NCBI GenBank assembly: GCA_002633005.1 | Contig: NMRA01000513.1 | Span: forward strand, 69,702-133,701 | DNA length: 64,000 nucleotides | From: Phoronis australis | Taxonomy: Eukaryota; Phoronida; Phoronidae | Direction of reading: 5' to 3' | Shown: one piece after another, positions 1-14,100 of the stretch | How the letters are laid out: each line of letters begins with the position of its first letter | Position numbering within the stretch: the first letter of the stretch is position 1 | The notes under the pieces: generated by a model | Databases searched by the model: none | Told to the model about the DNA's origin: nothing | The model's input: only the letters and a program-made list of their open reading frames with translations | Position numbers and translations under genes: made by a program

Positions 1-217
1 CGTTTTTTCGAAAGAGTATTTGAATCTGAAGGTCTGTCGATACAAGATGAACATACATCATGCGAGGAAATTTTAAACCTTAAAACAATAACAAATTGAT
101 ATGGTGCTTTTCATCTTGGCCCAATAAATGCTTTGATATCTAACATATCAATAATATCACAAGTCTTAGTAACAAAAATGGATACACAATTCTTCAAATT
201 ATTTTGGTCAGTTAAAT

Positions 218-868
218 TTAATCTACAAAAGCATTTCTTCTACCCGAGACAGAGGTAAAGTTGTCAAATTCTGGAGTAACTCTGCCATTAACTGTAGCCA
301 ATTTCGAATCTTCCACAAAGTCAATTAAAGCATCACCAAATCGATTTGTCAAAAAATTTATGACCTGTCTTGGGCCAACTTCGTCAGTATCTTGAATGAA
401 ATCCACATATGTAGTTGGTGTATGTTGCGTTAAAATCCCCACAAATGAAGAAATTGTCAACATCATTAAAGTTATACAATTGGTTGATTAGATGAGAATA
501 AACGTCATCAATGTTCTTACTTCCGTTTGAACCCTCGGGAGGAATGTAGCATGTATAAATTACGAAAAAATTTCAGTCATAATACTTGGAAATTTTACGT
601 TTTTAACGCCACCATCAAAGGATTTATCAATAACACTTGCATCAAATTTATCAAACAAACCAACCGCGCCAGAACCTCTGGGAACAATAATGTGCAAATT
701 CTCACCGTTGCAACCAAAAAAATCGATATCCTTCGACTTGAATGATACCGTTAGAATATCAGTGTGTATCATTCAGAGAAACGACATCACAGTAAAATTG
801 TTAAATTGCTAGTTTTAGCAAAGCATTATTGTGAGCCGACACCCGTTGATATTCCAATGAGCAATGGA
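218..868 (-). pseudogene. Decayed LINE (non-LTR retrotransposon) endonuclease domain
   Basis: Reading the minus strand from 868 down to 218, fragments in shifting frames follow the order of an apurinic-type LINE endonuclease. They start with a HWNINGC segment (about 868-830, the WNING motif that opens these domains). Next come a block with FFGCNGENLHIIVPRGSGAVG (580-770, the RGSGG-type loop) and a block with VDFIQDTDEVGPRQVI followed by FVEDSKLATVNGRVTPEFDN (218-440, the part after the GDFN motif). Stops and frame changes separate the pieces, so this is dead. The reverse transcriptase part would lie to the left, outside the window. The family assignment rests on remembered motif order, not on a search. 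Confidence 0.72.
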
Positions 869-1209
869 AAATTCAAACAAACTGGGCTGGGCGACCCATT
901 CAGCATCGCTAGGAGTACACGATATGCTATAAAACTGTTTTCCTGGGGTTTGAATTGAACTTGTTTGGATGTCGTGCGTCTGGTTATCATCGTTATTGAC
1001 TTCCCCACTTCTCTTCTGCTGTTATTGTTGTTAATCTTTTTTTTAATAGTTCTTCCACTCACGGTAATACGAAACTCATTACCGTTGGGAATGGACCTCA
1101 AACGTGTACTAAAGGTCAACTCAATACATGTAAGCCTATCTGTATGCAATTTGCTGCCACGTAGATACATCTTGAGGTCTCGGTCAGTTAATGCTCGAAA
1201 AAAATGGTC

Positions 1210-1440
1210 GTCGTAGATATTTACAACTTTATTTCAAGAACCAAAAAGACTAGCAAAGAGTTTGAAAATATGTTCGGTATCGCAAGCTCAATCACGGCAT
1301 GGAAATTGTGTTTCCAAACCAATGTTTTTTGTACTTCTTAATTATATCTCTCCAACTGATCTATGTACTTTTTGTAGAAATGAATCTGAAAATGTGAAGC
1401 ATATATGTTGGGATTCCACTTCTTTTAAGTCTTGAACTGT
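1210..1440 (+). pseudogene. LINE reverse transcriptase C-terminal remnant (zinc-knuckle tail)
   Basis: A plus-strand frame near 1355-1425 reads LCTFCRNESENVKHICWDS. This fits the C-x2-C-x8-H tail found after the reverse transcriptase domain of many invertebrate LINEs, where an H-x(3-4)-W-E/D-C segment follows. Flanking codons run open for only a short distance and then hit stops. It points the opposite way to the endonuclease relic just upstream, so it is a separate insertion. It is a weak, short match and decayed. Confidence 0.5.
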
Positions 1441-1689
1441 TCAATTTTATATTTCTTTAGCTAAAAACATATTTGTCGCAGATGGGTAAAAACTGAGCCT
1501 CCATCCAGAATACTTTTCAAAAAAGATTTAGCGATGTATTTCACATTTGTGAAATTCGATTGATCTCTGCAAAAATGGAATAGAAGACCTAAATCTTCAA
1601 AAACATGCTCACTTTTTATGCGTCCACATATATATGTGTAGATCGTATTGTCGTTACTTTGTCCGGGAGTCAGGTTGTGCTGTTGTCCG

Positions 1690-3615
1690 TATGTCCGAAT
1701 GTCCGCTCCATATGTAAAAAACCACTGTCAGATTCTGACGAAATTTATGACAAGGCTGTAGGGCAACACTAAAAAGGTTCATGCCACTTGTCATTACGCC
1801 CTGCCCGCTGGGGTCAGGGTTGCGGGGCTTTTTCTGTATTTTGGGGGAAGAGCGTTCCGGTGATATCTAGTAAACGTATTGACGGATTTCAATGAAACCT
1901 GACACAAACGTGTGTGATATCAGTGCGCCGGCATGATTCAAATATTAAGGCGGATTTGACTACTGCAGCACCTCCTAGTGGCCAAGTTGTTTTCGAAGGG
2001 GGGATTTCCAAGTGTTCTTTTGGGGGGAGAAAAACGTTTTCGGAAGATATCTAGAGAACCGGAGGGCACCAGTTGCGCCGTCACCAGTAACTGCAGTACC
2101 TCCCAGTGGCCATTTTGTGTGAGAGCGTTTCCGGGTGATGTCTAAAGAACGGGTTCACGGATTTCAGTGAAGCCTAAAACAAAGGTGTGAGATAACAATG
2201 CGGCGGCACCATTAAATTTTCAGGCAGATTTAACTACCATAAACCCTCCTTGTGCTAATTCTGTTACGGACAAGGACTTTTCATGTGTTATTTGGGGGAA
2301 GAGCGTTTCGGATTATATTAAGAGAACCGCTAGTTGGATTTCACTGCAACTTGTCAGAGGTATGATTAGATTGCACCGGCACCATTCGATTTTCGTCCGG
2401 ATTCGACTAGTGGCCATTTTGTGTAGGAGAGTTTGCGGACGATATGTAGAGAACTGAATGAAGAATATCTATGAAACTTGAAACAGGGGACTGCGATGAC
2501 AATGCAGCGATACCATTTAATGTTCGGGCGGATTCAACAACTGTAGGAGCTTACAGGTGTGTACCGCACGCTGGCTCTGTTTCCTTAGGCTCGTGGCTTC
2601 CTACTGTGTGACGCGTTTACACTCCCTGCTTGCATGCCCCTCTATCTGCCGTCACTGTGTATTTCACTATTTATTTCCCTTCGTACATGTTCATTACACG
2701 CACAGTCTGATGATGAGACATGCGGTCTCGAAATATAGCTAGTGTTTCAATTTGTTTGACTGTTATGTCTCTCGTTGTTTTGTTACATAGCTGCACGCCT
2801 AGAGAAGGGTGATTGTTTAGAGACTACGAGCGAGTCTGTATTAAGCTGTCAAACAAAAAGTCCAGTCGTGTCTTCAACGACGTTTCTAGAGAATTGAGGA
2901 AAGGGTTTGAATGAGATTTGACACAGAGTTTTGTGATGACAATGCGGTGGCACCATGAAAATTTTGGACGGATTTGACCGCTGCAACACCTTCCAGTGGA
3001 CATTTGTTTTCGACATGGGATTAGCGTTTCCGGATGATATCTAAAGTACCGATTTACGGATTTCATTGGCACTGGGCACAGAGGTGTATTCTGAGCTTGC
3101 GCTTGCACCATTTGATTTGCGGCCGGATTTGACAACTGCAGTGCCTCCTAGTGGCCACTTTGTTTGAGTTCCGGACCATATTAGAGAACCGAGTAAAGGA
3201 TTTCAATCGAAGTTGACACAGAAGTTTGTGGTGGAAATGCGGCAGCATAATTAAACTTTCGAGCGGCTTCGACCACTGTAGCACCTCCTACAGATCATTT
3301 TGGTTTCGATACCTGCTTTTGAAATGCTGTTTGGGGGAAGAGCATTTCAGGTATTTTTCATTGAAACTTAACACAGAGGTATACTATGAGATTGTGCCAG
3401 CACCATTTAATTATCGGGCGGATCCAACAACTGCAGCGTTTCCGTGTGACATGGCAGGGGTATATGATGTCATAGTGAGGGCATTGTAAAATATTCTACC
3501 GGACTTGACCTCCTAGTGGCCATTCAGTTCTTGTCAAGAAGACTTTTCAAGTGTTGTTTGGGTTAAGAACGTTTCCGGATGATATCAAGAGAAGCAACTG
3601 ACGGAATTCCATAAA
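1690..3615. repeat. Diverged tandem repeat array, unit about 190 bp
   Basis: The same ordered set of phrases recurs at least seven times: a GGATTTCAATGAAACCTGAC-like start, a CACAxAGGTGTGTGAT stretch, GCGGCGGCACCATT, GGGCGGATTTGACxACTGC, AGCACCTCCTAGTGGCCA, TTTGGGGGAAGAGCGTTTCC, then GATGATATCTAGAGAACC. Unit starts fall near 1886, 2158, 2336, 2461, 2885, 3055, 3195 and 3355. Some units are shortened internally, and about 2556-2870 is an unrelated interruption. Divergence between units is high, so the array is old. There is no protein-coding signal. Confidence 0.75.
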
Positions 3616-5090
3616 ACGTTTTTAGATATTTATTATTATTGATAAACAAGTACAAAACAAACAAACAAATACATCCAAGGACCAAAACTACAAAACAGAT
3701 GATTCAAATAACACAACGTACATTCAAGCCACGCGGGTGCCAAAAGTCAATCTGTACATCTCTGTATCGATGTTATCAGTAAAACATCAAGTAAAATCCC
3801 ACCCGATTTACAGTTTATCAGCACACCAGTTTACACAATTTCTGGCCAATTGTTAGATCCCAGACGTTTATGAGTGGAAATCTTTGAATCATCTCGTGAA
3901 TGGTGTTGCCGCCCTCCTCTCTCTCTCCATGGGCAAGCTCATCATCATTCTTTGACTTCACTGATACGAAAGTAACACAGTAATGACGCAAAATGTGATT
4001 AATTCATTGCACCACACGTATTTTCTAACCTTTTTCACGTTTTATAAGTTAAAAGTTCATTACTGTTCGACACACCACGAGGCTTTCCCGATCGTATAAA
4101 CAAAACACAAATTTGCGTTCCCTATCACTTATCTTTGCGTTCTCGATCGCATCTTTCAACAGAAAAGCGTAGAAAAATCAAACAAAACTACAAAAAACAA
4201 ACGTTGCGTTATATTTTCACACCTCATTTCTTCATAAATTCATGGTAAATTTATTGATTTAGTGACAAAAATAACGGCAATTTGCCAAATTGTCACACAA
4301 ATCACCTTTGGCTCATGCGATTCTTCTGTCAACATAACTTTTCTCCTATAATTGGAAGAGACACTGGCCTAAACCTCTACCTGCCCTTCCTCAATGAGTT
4401 GCACCTTGAACTCATGTCTCTGTTTTTACATTGAATATAAAAACAACGAAAATTCATCAAATTTAATCACCTTACCTGGCTTCGCTTCTCGCGCCAAATT
4501 TCGTTCTCGATCGCCTTACGGGCGTTCTCGATCGCCTTGCGGGCGTTCTCGAGTGTGGGTTGGCCGGGGTGGTGTAGAAAACAAGTCAGCACACACACCT
4601 AATGATACACAAATGTGAGTCATGTGATATGCAAATCTCATTCAGCCTACAAGAAGTTATGAATAAACACGTGGACATGAGGCTCCCTGAGCTAACAAAC
4701 GTAAAATATTTTACACTGTGGTTGCAGCCATGTAATACATGTGTACCTTTTGTGCAGTTACTGCCTATTTTGCGAATCCCTCCCTTTTTTCGAAATTCAT
4801 GGCGGGCAAGGACACTGTTCCGGAGCAATCGCTGTGTACAGCTTCTGGCAGAAGAGTTTCACCCAAGTTGAGGTCTTGGTCAGACGTAGGGGCCTCCACT
4901 TCGGTCGCACCTTGACCCTGACCTAAGGTCATTTGAATTACCGCTTACCCCGAGTAGGGTCACCGAACGTTTCGAGGTGAACAATAGCTATTGAAATCTT
5001 GAAACTTGTGTACTATTACACCTGTATATTGATATGTTCAGGTCAGCTTTGACCCGAGTGAGCATTTAGAACGGGCACTCAGAAACGAAA
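3616..5090. other. Upstream non-coding flank of the receptor gene
   Basis: AT-rich DNA with no supported gene. It opens with an A/CAAA-rich tract (about 3640-3700) that could be a LINE tail. At 4502-4552 a 21-bp unit beginning CGTTCTCGATCGCCTT is repeated about 2.4 times. This accounts for an apparent Arg-Ser-rich reading frame there, which I do not regard as a gene. The receptor promoter should lie at the right end, but I see no convincing TATA box or CpG-rich core. Confidence 0.5.
4502..4552. repeat. Short tandem repeat, 21-bp unit, about 2.4 copies
   Basis: Two adjacent 21-bp units start with CGTTCTCGATCGCCTT and differ at one base, followed by a partial third unit. A related single copy of the core occurs near 4136. 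Confidence 0.8.
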
Positions 5091-5139
5091 ATGTCTCGTG
5101 TACTGTTGTCGCTGTGGCTATGGTATTTTTCTCTCTCAG
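5091..5139 (+). CDS. Receptor exon 1: signal peptide start
   Basis: ATG at 5091 opens MSRVLLSLWLWYFSLS, a hydrophobic secretory leader. The donor GTATGT follows at 5140. Phase 1 matches exon 2, whose first full codons (VVLGVN) finish the leader. The ATG context AACGAAAATG is acceptable, and no other in-frame ATG lies close by upstream. Confidence 0.85.
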
Positions 5140-8100
5140 GTATGTCTTATTTACACATGTACATGTAAAGCATATTATAAGCTAAAATTAATAGCACTCT
5201 AGTATATATATTTGAAGGCCTGTGTGTTTTCGTTAAACAAAAAATCCATGACAATTTGCATTTACCCATCCAGTAAAGTAAGCGCTATTGGACACACGGG
5301 TAACTACAAGTGCACAGTGTGCTTGAGTTATCCCGAACTCATGACAAGAATTAAAGGAAACTAGAATCGGCAGCGACCACAAATTGCTGTCAATTTGTAG
5401 AAGTGCCTAGAAATCCGTATACATGTAAGCTTTTACCACAATTAAAGCATGAAAACAGTTAAGAAGTCAAATCAAATGTTAAGGATGTCCTCGTTTTCTA
5501 GAGATTTGTCATAAATGCAATGTTTACATTTTCTGATATCCTGTAATGGTTGCGTAATTGAGTTGACAAATGTCGTCGCTGGGACAGAACGCTATTATTT
5601 TTTGCAATTGTCACGCGGTGATACTGCAATAGCTCGTGATATGCCAGTAGGCCCATTTATTCGAAATATTTTTATCCGAGAACGAACAGTGAACGAGGAA
5701 TCTACTCTAATCCTTTAAAAGGTATCCACTGAGACGATTCAAGCTCAACTTTCTGAATATTTCTCCCAAATCGGCATTCATCTGATTTTCATTACATTGC
5801 GTTGCGTTGCGTTGTCAACGGTTCCGAGCACTTCACGTTGCCAGTGGACAGATAAATGTAAATTTACAAATACTAGTTGCTTCTCAAGATTTTCCCAATG
5901 GTTTGAATTGGATTCCGCTTAGCAGGGTGGATTCTCACATCACTACATGTACAGTTGCAGTAACGAGGTGATCTTTAGCAGCCTACATGTACTTGGCAGA
6001 ATGTCCCGGATTTCAACCTTAACCGGACAAAACAATTCTTGAGTTACAAACAGAAGCCCATGTTTTCATGCGCGCACCGACATTAAAATGGGGGCTCGAA
6101 TTTTTGAGAATGTGAACCTTTTACTAAGATTCACGGGGTACGTTCAGAGCTATGAATTGTACATTTGAAGAATTTTGGTAGTTCGTGCCTCTTTAGTGAA
6201 CTTTTGTCTCGTTTTATACCTTTCGCAGTTTTTGTTTCTCCGAGGCGGACCTTTTTGTCCACTTCACCAAATGGGGGTTAGGATTTGGGCGAATCCGAGG
6301 CGCGTAGCGCCGAGCGAAGGGACAGTTGAAAGGGGTTCCCCCCTCTCCTGTAAGATTTTCTTGGTTTTGTACCTGATTTCGTTTTCCTGGCGACGTTTTT
6401 ATTTTTATTTTTGATCTTGTCCCAGGGGGGTTTGAATTCCTCTGAATCCACGTGTCGTATATGATAATCATGATGTATAAATGTACGTCAGCACATAATC
6501 GAATACACTATTTCCACTACCTATTAGCAAAAATCACAACAAATATTAACTGAAACCTATTTCATGGCAACTGATTCCGTAATAATGCTCATTTATCGCT
6601 CTATCAAATCATTTAAAAGTGAATAGAATCAACTATCATAATTTAAAAGAGCAATAATCGGCGATAATGAACAGCACAAAAAAAATTTATTACACTGATG
6701 TTATCTCAGAAAACGGGACTTTTTACAGGAAAAATCGATTGTCTGTTGTTTCTGTATTTCGGATATCGAAACCGATTGTGTCTCTTTGAATGTTGAGTTT
6801 TGATGGCAAAATCACGAACTCAAAAGTTTGATGATACGGCTGTAATTAGCCAGGCAAGTGAATGTTTTTGATTCAAATAGCATAAAAATCACAAGATGGC
6901 GCTTGACATCGAGTTTGGGGACTGGATGTTCTTGCCAGGCGTACATGATCTCACTCAGTGACCCTATGATTTACTCCGCCAGTTCAGTCGACTGAGACAA
7001 CGATCTGGTTTATTCTCGATGACGACTTCTCGGCAGCTTAAAAAAAACAATCAAATTTCTTTGCCGGTTTTGCCAGTGGATCATCAAGTACATGTACACT
7101 GTACAGCAAACCTGAACAAAACAGGGACATTTGTGTTCACTGCAATAGTTTCGCTAATGCTGGCGATTACGATGTTTTTAAAAGGCCAATGCTGACGGTA
7201 TTGTATGAATATAAAAGAAAATATTTACGTATCCCGCTGTCAAAATGTTTATTCTTTTGCCAATTTCATGAGTTATTTAAGGTCACCGATGCTTCACAAC
7301 AAAATACTACCTCCACCTTTTGTGAACACATCACCTCCATGTATATATGAGCTAAGGGTATGGAGCAGAGGGTGTATTTTAACCTGTTCATTAAGAATTG
7401 AATAAGTAATTCACGGGTATGCAATAATGCTCAAAATCTATTCTGTGCCCTCGGCAAATATATTTGTGAGGGTAGTTGAGAAAGGCTTTTAACCTGTTCT
7501 TTTGTATACGTATACAAATTGAATGAAGAAGAAAGTCTTTTGACCACTCGTACACGACGTGAATAGTCTGTTTAACAAAAGAACATGTGTACTTATGCAG
7601 TACGGTCATATTGTGTTCACATAAACTAAACTAGATTTTAACTATTCCTCAGTAATAAATAACTGAGTTGTTACACTTTTCCTTTCATACCGAGAAATAC
7701 TTTAAGTTAGTGTCGATAAATGTTCCCATTGAAGAAAACATTGAACCAAATTTGGTCCGTGGCGTAAACGCGTGTAACTAAGAACGATAACTGAACAAGG
7801 ACACTGCCCAGTGATTTTATAACAAAGGTGGCGACGCATATGGGACTTAAAAATCCAAGTTACTGGCTGGAGGTTAAAGTCGGAGCAGTGTCATTGAATT
7901 TCATAGATACGCCTGTGCAATAGGTTATAAATTTAACAACTGCGCTGTCCGTTCACAACTAATTAAAACCCTTTCAAAGAGGGTAATAACCCTGCAACAG
8001 TAAAAACGGGTTTAAGCTGTTCACAACCAGTTTTGAAGACACGTTTTGCATTGATTCACCAATTTATAATGCATGATGAGTCGAAAGTTATCACTACGTT

Positions 8101-11100
8101 ACAGCCCTCTTTGTGTTTGTCTTCTTTTACTGTTAATTTAAATTTCTTAAAGCTGTCGGGTATACCTAATCACGTACATATATGGTGGAATTCGAGTGAG
8201 TACCCATAATGCATAAGTCATCTGTCACTCACTACAGCAGCCTGATTAGGTGGTGGTGGTGCACAAACCAAAATAAAATTTAAACTAAAAAATCTTATTA
8301 CATTCAGATAAAATTGAAAACATTTGCAGTTGTGCTGAATGAGCATTATTCGGGCTTAGTTGTGACTGAACGAACTTGCCTTAAAATCCCTTCTAATAAT
8401 TTCTCAACTAACAAAAACCGAAAAGAGAGTCTGTGAAGTGTTCCTACCAAGAGTTATTACGCTTAAGGTTATGACGTGCGTTCACAACAAGCTTGTGTCC
8501 TTTGCCAAATATCAGCAAAATTATAGTTTTCAACTCAGTAGTAGGAAGCTTGTAGAATGGTTCTGCATAAACTCGAAGCTGAATATCGCCCTGTTTAACG
8601 GAGGCTAAGTCTCGTAAAAATTTGTGTCGTAGTATTCCTTACCGTACTGGCATTCCATCCCTATTACCAACAGAAGAATATCAAATCTATAGTATCGAAT
8701 CAAGAACATACTTTAATGTTTAACTGGGATGGCATTAAGATGACGCTTGTACAAGTACGTATCAGCTGTGACTTGAGTTGGTAACGAAAAACGAATCCTA
8801 TCAGTGTAACGTCTACTTCGATTTACATGTACGTTTTAGTCAGCTGCATGTAAACGGGGTTTGTCCAGAAAGAGCAATGACGTGAGCTGGTGGAAACCAT
8901 CTCACACCCTCTGTCATTTAAACTCTCATTTTGCATTTTCTTTAGTCGTTTTGGGTGTCAACACTCTTGACAAAGAACTGACAAAGAAGATTCTGAAAGA
9001 CTACGAACCGTCAACCCGACCCACAAGCACTTTCCGCGATGCTGTGAATGTAACCATGGATATTGGACTGCGAGAAATATCGGAATTGGTGAGAAAATTG
9101 TCATTATAAAACTGAACATTATATTTGACTGACCCACTGATGTTAATTTACACTGTATGTGCTTAATTGTTTTCGTATTATAGGAACAATTTGATTACGT
9201 GGTTAAATACGTAAAAATTGGGAAATTTTATTTCAGAACATTAATGGATTCCTACCAGCATGATATGCGACCCTGACTGCGTGGTCGAAAAAAAACAATA
9301 ATTGAAACATCTACTGCTGAACTGATTGTTTCTTAAATTGATTATTACTTCGTTCTAATTATCCCTCTGGCTTGACAACAATGTGGTGAAACCACGTGGT
9401 CTCCAATGTTGTTCAGCATCGAGGGTGATCCGTGTATGACATCCTGGCGGTCTAGTCGGAGTTTCATGTTTGATTTGTTACTAACGACACTCGCGACCAT
9501 ACATGTAGGATATTTCAAGCAATATACATGTAGTGTATATACAGGGTGTCGCAAAATGTACTCACGCTTCACTGAGTTTTTCGTTGAGAGTTTGAATTTA
9601 GACCAGGCTCCGCACCCGGACATGCTGCATGGCTACACCTTGCAATGGTAGGAGGCACAAGCTATCGCGCATCTTGCTTGCACAGGAACAGGCAAACAAA
9701 CTCCGAAATTTTAGGCAGAATTGTACTAGGAAGTCAAAAACGCCAAGGAAGTGCAATTAATTGCCTTCTTAATTTAGAATGGTTTTAATCCAGTGCTTTC
9801 TGTCGCATACAAATTTTTGATTAAGGCCAATTTCCGTTATAAAATTGGTCATAATTTGTAAGTCAAAATCGGTGTAATTTCGGGACCTGAAAAATAACGG
9901 TTCGTTTTTCTTCAGACCAAGCTAATGAAATATTAGATAACGCTGTGACCTCAACTTCTGTATATGAACTTGGTTAGAAGAAAAAACGAACTAAAGTATC
10001 CCTTGAGCTAAGATCACTGATTGTCAATAGTAAGAAACCCTCTCACAATTTGATAATTCAGAGAGGGATTTTTCACCATATTGGGCATAAGCAGATACCA
10101 GTCTCAGTTGCCATGTTTACTGCTACTTGAGCGTTGTGAAGAAAAAAGTGAACGGAACCGAGAGCCATATCCGGCACGAGGACATAGTCGGCACAGTCTG
10201 TTGGTACACTAGATTCGTTTTGGAAATATTGAGGTGATTTTGGGAGTCATGTCGGAATGTATTGCCCTTTAAAGAAAGTTTTCAAGCTTACCAGCCTACA
10301 TGTACATGTAATTCCAGCCACTGGAGTCGCAGAACACCGCACACCAGTATAAACGTCGCTCTTATTAGAGGGTCAGACAGTTAACATAGACGAAAAAGTA
10401 AAGAAAGCAAGTCACTGACAAGTAACATTAAAAGCCCAAATGGTGCGAAAACGAGGCTAGAGAAACGTTTGACAGATACTGCAACACAGTGGGCATAAAT
10501 ACATGTACCGCGAGATTCAAGTGTCGGTGCCTTATCTGCCGGGGCAGTCCTATTCTGTAATGATGAGTAGCCTAAATAAAAAATTTCCCGCTGACAGAAA
10601 TCACGGGTTTAATACCGCATTAACAATAAAAGCAGTTATTTAAATTTCAAGACGTTTTGGTCACCTCTCTACGAATTTAAGCCACTAATCTGGTTCTTAG
10701 GTTAAAAACAAAGCAGTCAATGATATTGGAACTGTGACTGCATTTCGAGACACCCTGTATTTAAATTTGGCTTGTATCAAGTTCTATGGATTAATTACCG
10801 CTTTATATTTCAGAAACAAGCCGATCAAACGTTGACCATAAAAGCTTGGATAAGGCTGGTGAGTGTACTAATTGTCCATTTCCTTTTTCACCTGGATGCC
10901 AACCAGCTCAGGATCTAGTCAAAAGGAACAAAATAATAACAATTTGTTGTTTTTTAGATTTTACGAAGTCTTTATTATAACATCACCTGTCCTGAAATAT
11001 ATGTGTCAAAACAATGTCTCTCGGTGATGTACTATATTTTTCATAACAAGTCTGGACGGGTTCTGATAGACATAGAAAATCCCGCTACTTGATGTGACTT

Positions 11101-14100
11101 GAACGTATACATGCATGCAAACAGGCTAGGCCTTATAATGCTTGATTATAGTTATCGTAAATGGCTATTGCTATGAATTAAACCAACTCGTGTACGTGAT
11201 GCCTTATATATATGAGAAGGACGCCACGGGGAAGAATTCAGTAACGCTAGTGTCTTACAAGAAAAGCAAGATCTCGCGAGATTCCAAGAGCACGTGGTTT
11301 TGGCTAATTTTTTCTCTCCACGTGTCTCGTGTATCATCAGGGACAACTTTTTGCACTCCGAGTGCAGGCATCATGCATTTTAGTTGATGCATTTTGGTGA
11401 AATTGTAATCTGTAATCCATGAGAATGAACTGTCGTAGTCAATTACAGCAACATAGCATAGGTGACCATTTCAGTCTTATGCGACGGATAAGAGTCGTAA
11501 TTTTAGTTGAATTTACACACCACGCAGGTCATGAAAATTTTTACCGGGTATTATGGTCCAGAGAGATTTTGAGGAAATCAGAATCTTAACAAATTCGTGT
11601 CCGACTCCAAAAATGTTTCCCTGTAAAAATTTCCTTGAAAAACACTCGAGATTGTATATCAATTTCTACATGGTAACGACACTAATGTCAAAGGTCTCTT
11701 CAATACGCAGGGGGTCAAGTTGATCGCCAGATTTTTAACCTGCATCCTAGGAATATGCGTGTCCTCAGTGTTTATAAGTCTCTAAGCATCGACTGCAGTG
11801 TTTCTGATACCTTCTCGTGCCTTTGCAACTGCGCATGTGGCACGGTATTTACTGGATTGCAATAAATTACACGTATACATATATAAAATTTGCGACATTG
11901 ACTTTACAGTACATTCCTGATTAAGTTCAGATCTCGGCTCAGAGACGCCATTGACCAAACGCATGGCAAGGCACAGAACAGACAGACGGAAACAACAAAT
12001 TTATCTTGAGTAACAAACTGGTAACATTTGTGCAAGGAACACAACTCTGTACAGGGGAACAAAACACGAAAACACCATACCATACTATACAACATGTCTT
12101 GCAATCTAGTACAGTTTGTGAATAAGACCAGGGGCCCGTTTCAAGAAACTGACTTAAGTTCATTTTTTACTTAAGTCTAAGATTTGTCTTAACTTCCATA
12201 CTTTGAAAATTCCACATCCGGTAAGATGGTCAAAATTAAGACAAAACTTTTATCAAAAATTTAATTCAAACTTAAGATCATTTTCTTGAAACGGTATCCA
12301 GACAAAATTAAGTGTNGAGTCATGTCGTAATGTATTGCCCTTTACAGAAAGTTTTCAAGCTTACCAGCCTACATGTACATGTAATTCCAGCCACTGGAGT
12401 TGCAGAACACCGCACACTAGTAAAACGTCGCTCTTATTAGAGGGTCAGACAGTTAAAATAGACGAAAAAAATGAAAAAAGCAAGTCACCCACAAGTAACA
12501 TTAAAAGCCCCAATGATGCGAAAACGAGGCTAGAGAAACATTTGACAGATCTTGCAACACAGTGGGTACAAAAATACATGTACCGCGAGATTCAAGTGCT
12601 GGTGCCTTATAGGCCGGGGCAGCCCTATTCTGTAATGATGAGTAGCCTAAATAAAAAATTTCCTGCTGACAGAAACCACGGGTTTAATACCGCATTAACA
12701 ATAAAAGCATTTATTTAGATTTCAAGACATCTTGGTCACCTCTCTACGAATTTAAACCACTAATCTGGTTCTTGGGTTAAAAACAAAGCAGTCAATGATA
12801 TTGGAACTGTGACTGCATTTCGGGACACCCTGTATTTAAATCTGGCTTTTATCAAGTTCTATGGATTAATTACCGCTTTATATTTCAGAAACAAGCCGAT
12901 CAAACGTTGACCATAAAAGCTTGGATAAGGCTGGTGAGTGTACTAATTGTCCATTTTCTTTTTCACCTGAATGCCAACCAGCTCAGGATCTAGTCAAAAG
13001 GAACAAAATAAGAACAATATGTTGTTTTTTTAGATTTTACGAAGTCTTTATTATAACACCACCTGTCCTGGATTTGTTCTGATAGACATAGAAAATCCCG
13101 CTACTTGATGTGACTTGAACTTATACATGCATGCAAACAGGCTAGGCCTTATAATGCTTGATTATACTTATCGTAAATGGCTATTGCTATGAATTAAACC
13201 AACTCGTGTACGTGGTGCCTTATATATAAGAGAAGGACGCCACGGGGAAGAATATTCAGTAACGCTAGTGTCTTACAAGAAAAGCAAGATCTCGCGAGAT
13301 TCCAAGAGCACGTGGTTTTGGCTAAATTTTTCTCTCCACGTGTCTCGTGTATCATCAGGGACAACTTTTTGCACCCCGAGTGCAGGCGTCGTGCATTTTA
13401 GTTGATGCATTTTGCTGAAATTATAATCTGTAATCCATGAGAATGAACTGTCGTAGTCAATTACAGCAACATAGCATAGGTGATCATTTCAGTCTTATGG
13501 GACGGATAAGAGTCGTAATTTTAGTTGAATTTACACACCACGCAGGTCATGAAAATTTTTACCTGGTATTATGGTCCAGAGAGATTTTGTGGAAATCAGA
13601 ATCTAAACAAATTCGTGTCCGACTCCAAAAATGTTTCCCTGTAAAAATTTCCTTGAAAAACACTCGAGATTGTATATCAATTTCTACATGGTAACGACAC
13701 TAATGTCAAAGGTCTCTTCAATACGCAGGGGGTCAAGTTGATCGCCAGATTTTTAACCTGCATCCTAGGAATATGCGTGTCCTCAGTGTTTATAAGTCTC
13801 TAAGCATCGACTGCAGTGTTTCTGATACCTTCTCGTGCCTTTGCAACTGCGCATGTGGCACGGTATTTACTGGATTGCAATAAATTACACGTATACATAT
13901 ATAAAATTTGCGACATTGACTTTACAGTACATTCCTGATTAAGTTCAGATCTCGGCTCAGAGACGCCATTGACCAAACGCATGGCAAGGCACAGAACAGA
14001 CAGACGGAAACAACAAATTTATCTTGAGTAACAAACTGGTAACATTTGTGCAAGGAACACAACTCTGTACAGGGGAACAAAACACGAAAACACCATACCG

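Noticed and set aside
4394-4618. Arg-Ser-rich frame resembling a splicing-factor RS domain
   Set aside because: Produced entirely by the 21-bp tandem repeat at 4502-4552.
12335-12718. 127-codon plus-strand frame in block A
   Set aside because: Lies within a DNA-transposon relic. The matching frame in copy 1 is broken by stops, and no domain is recognisable.
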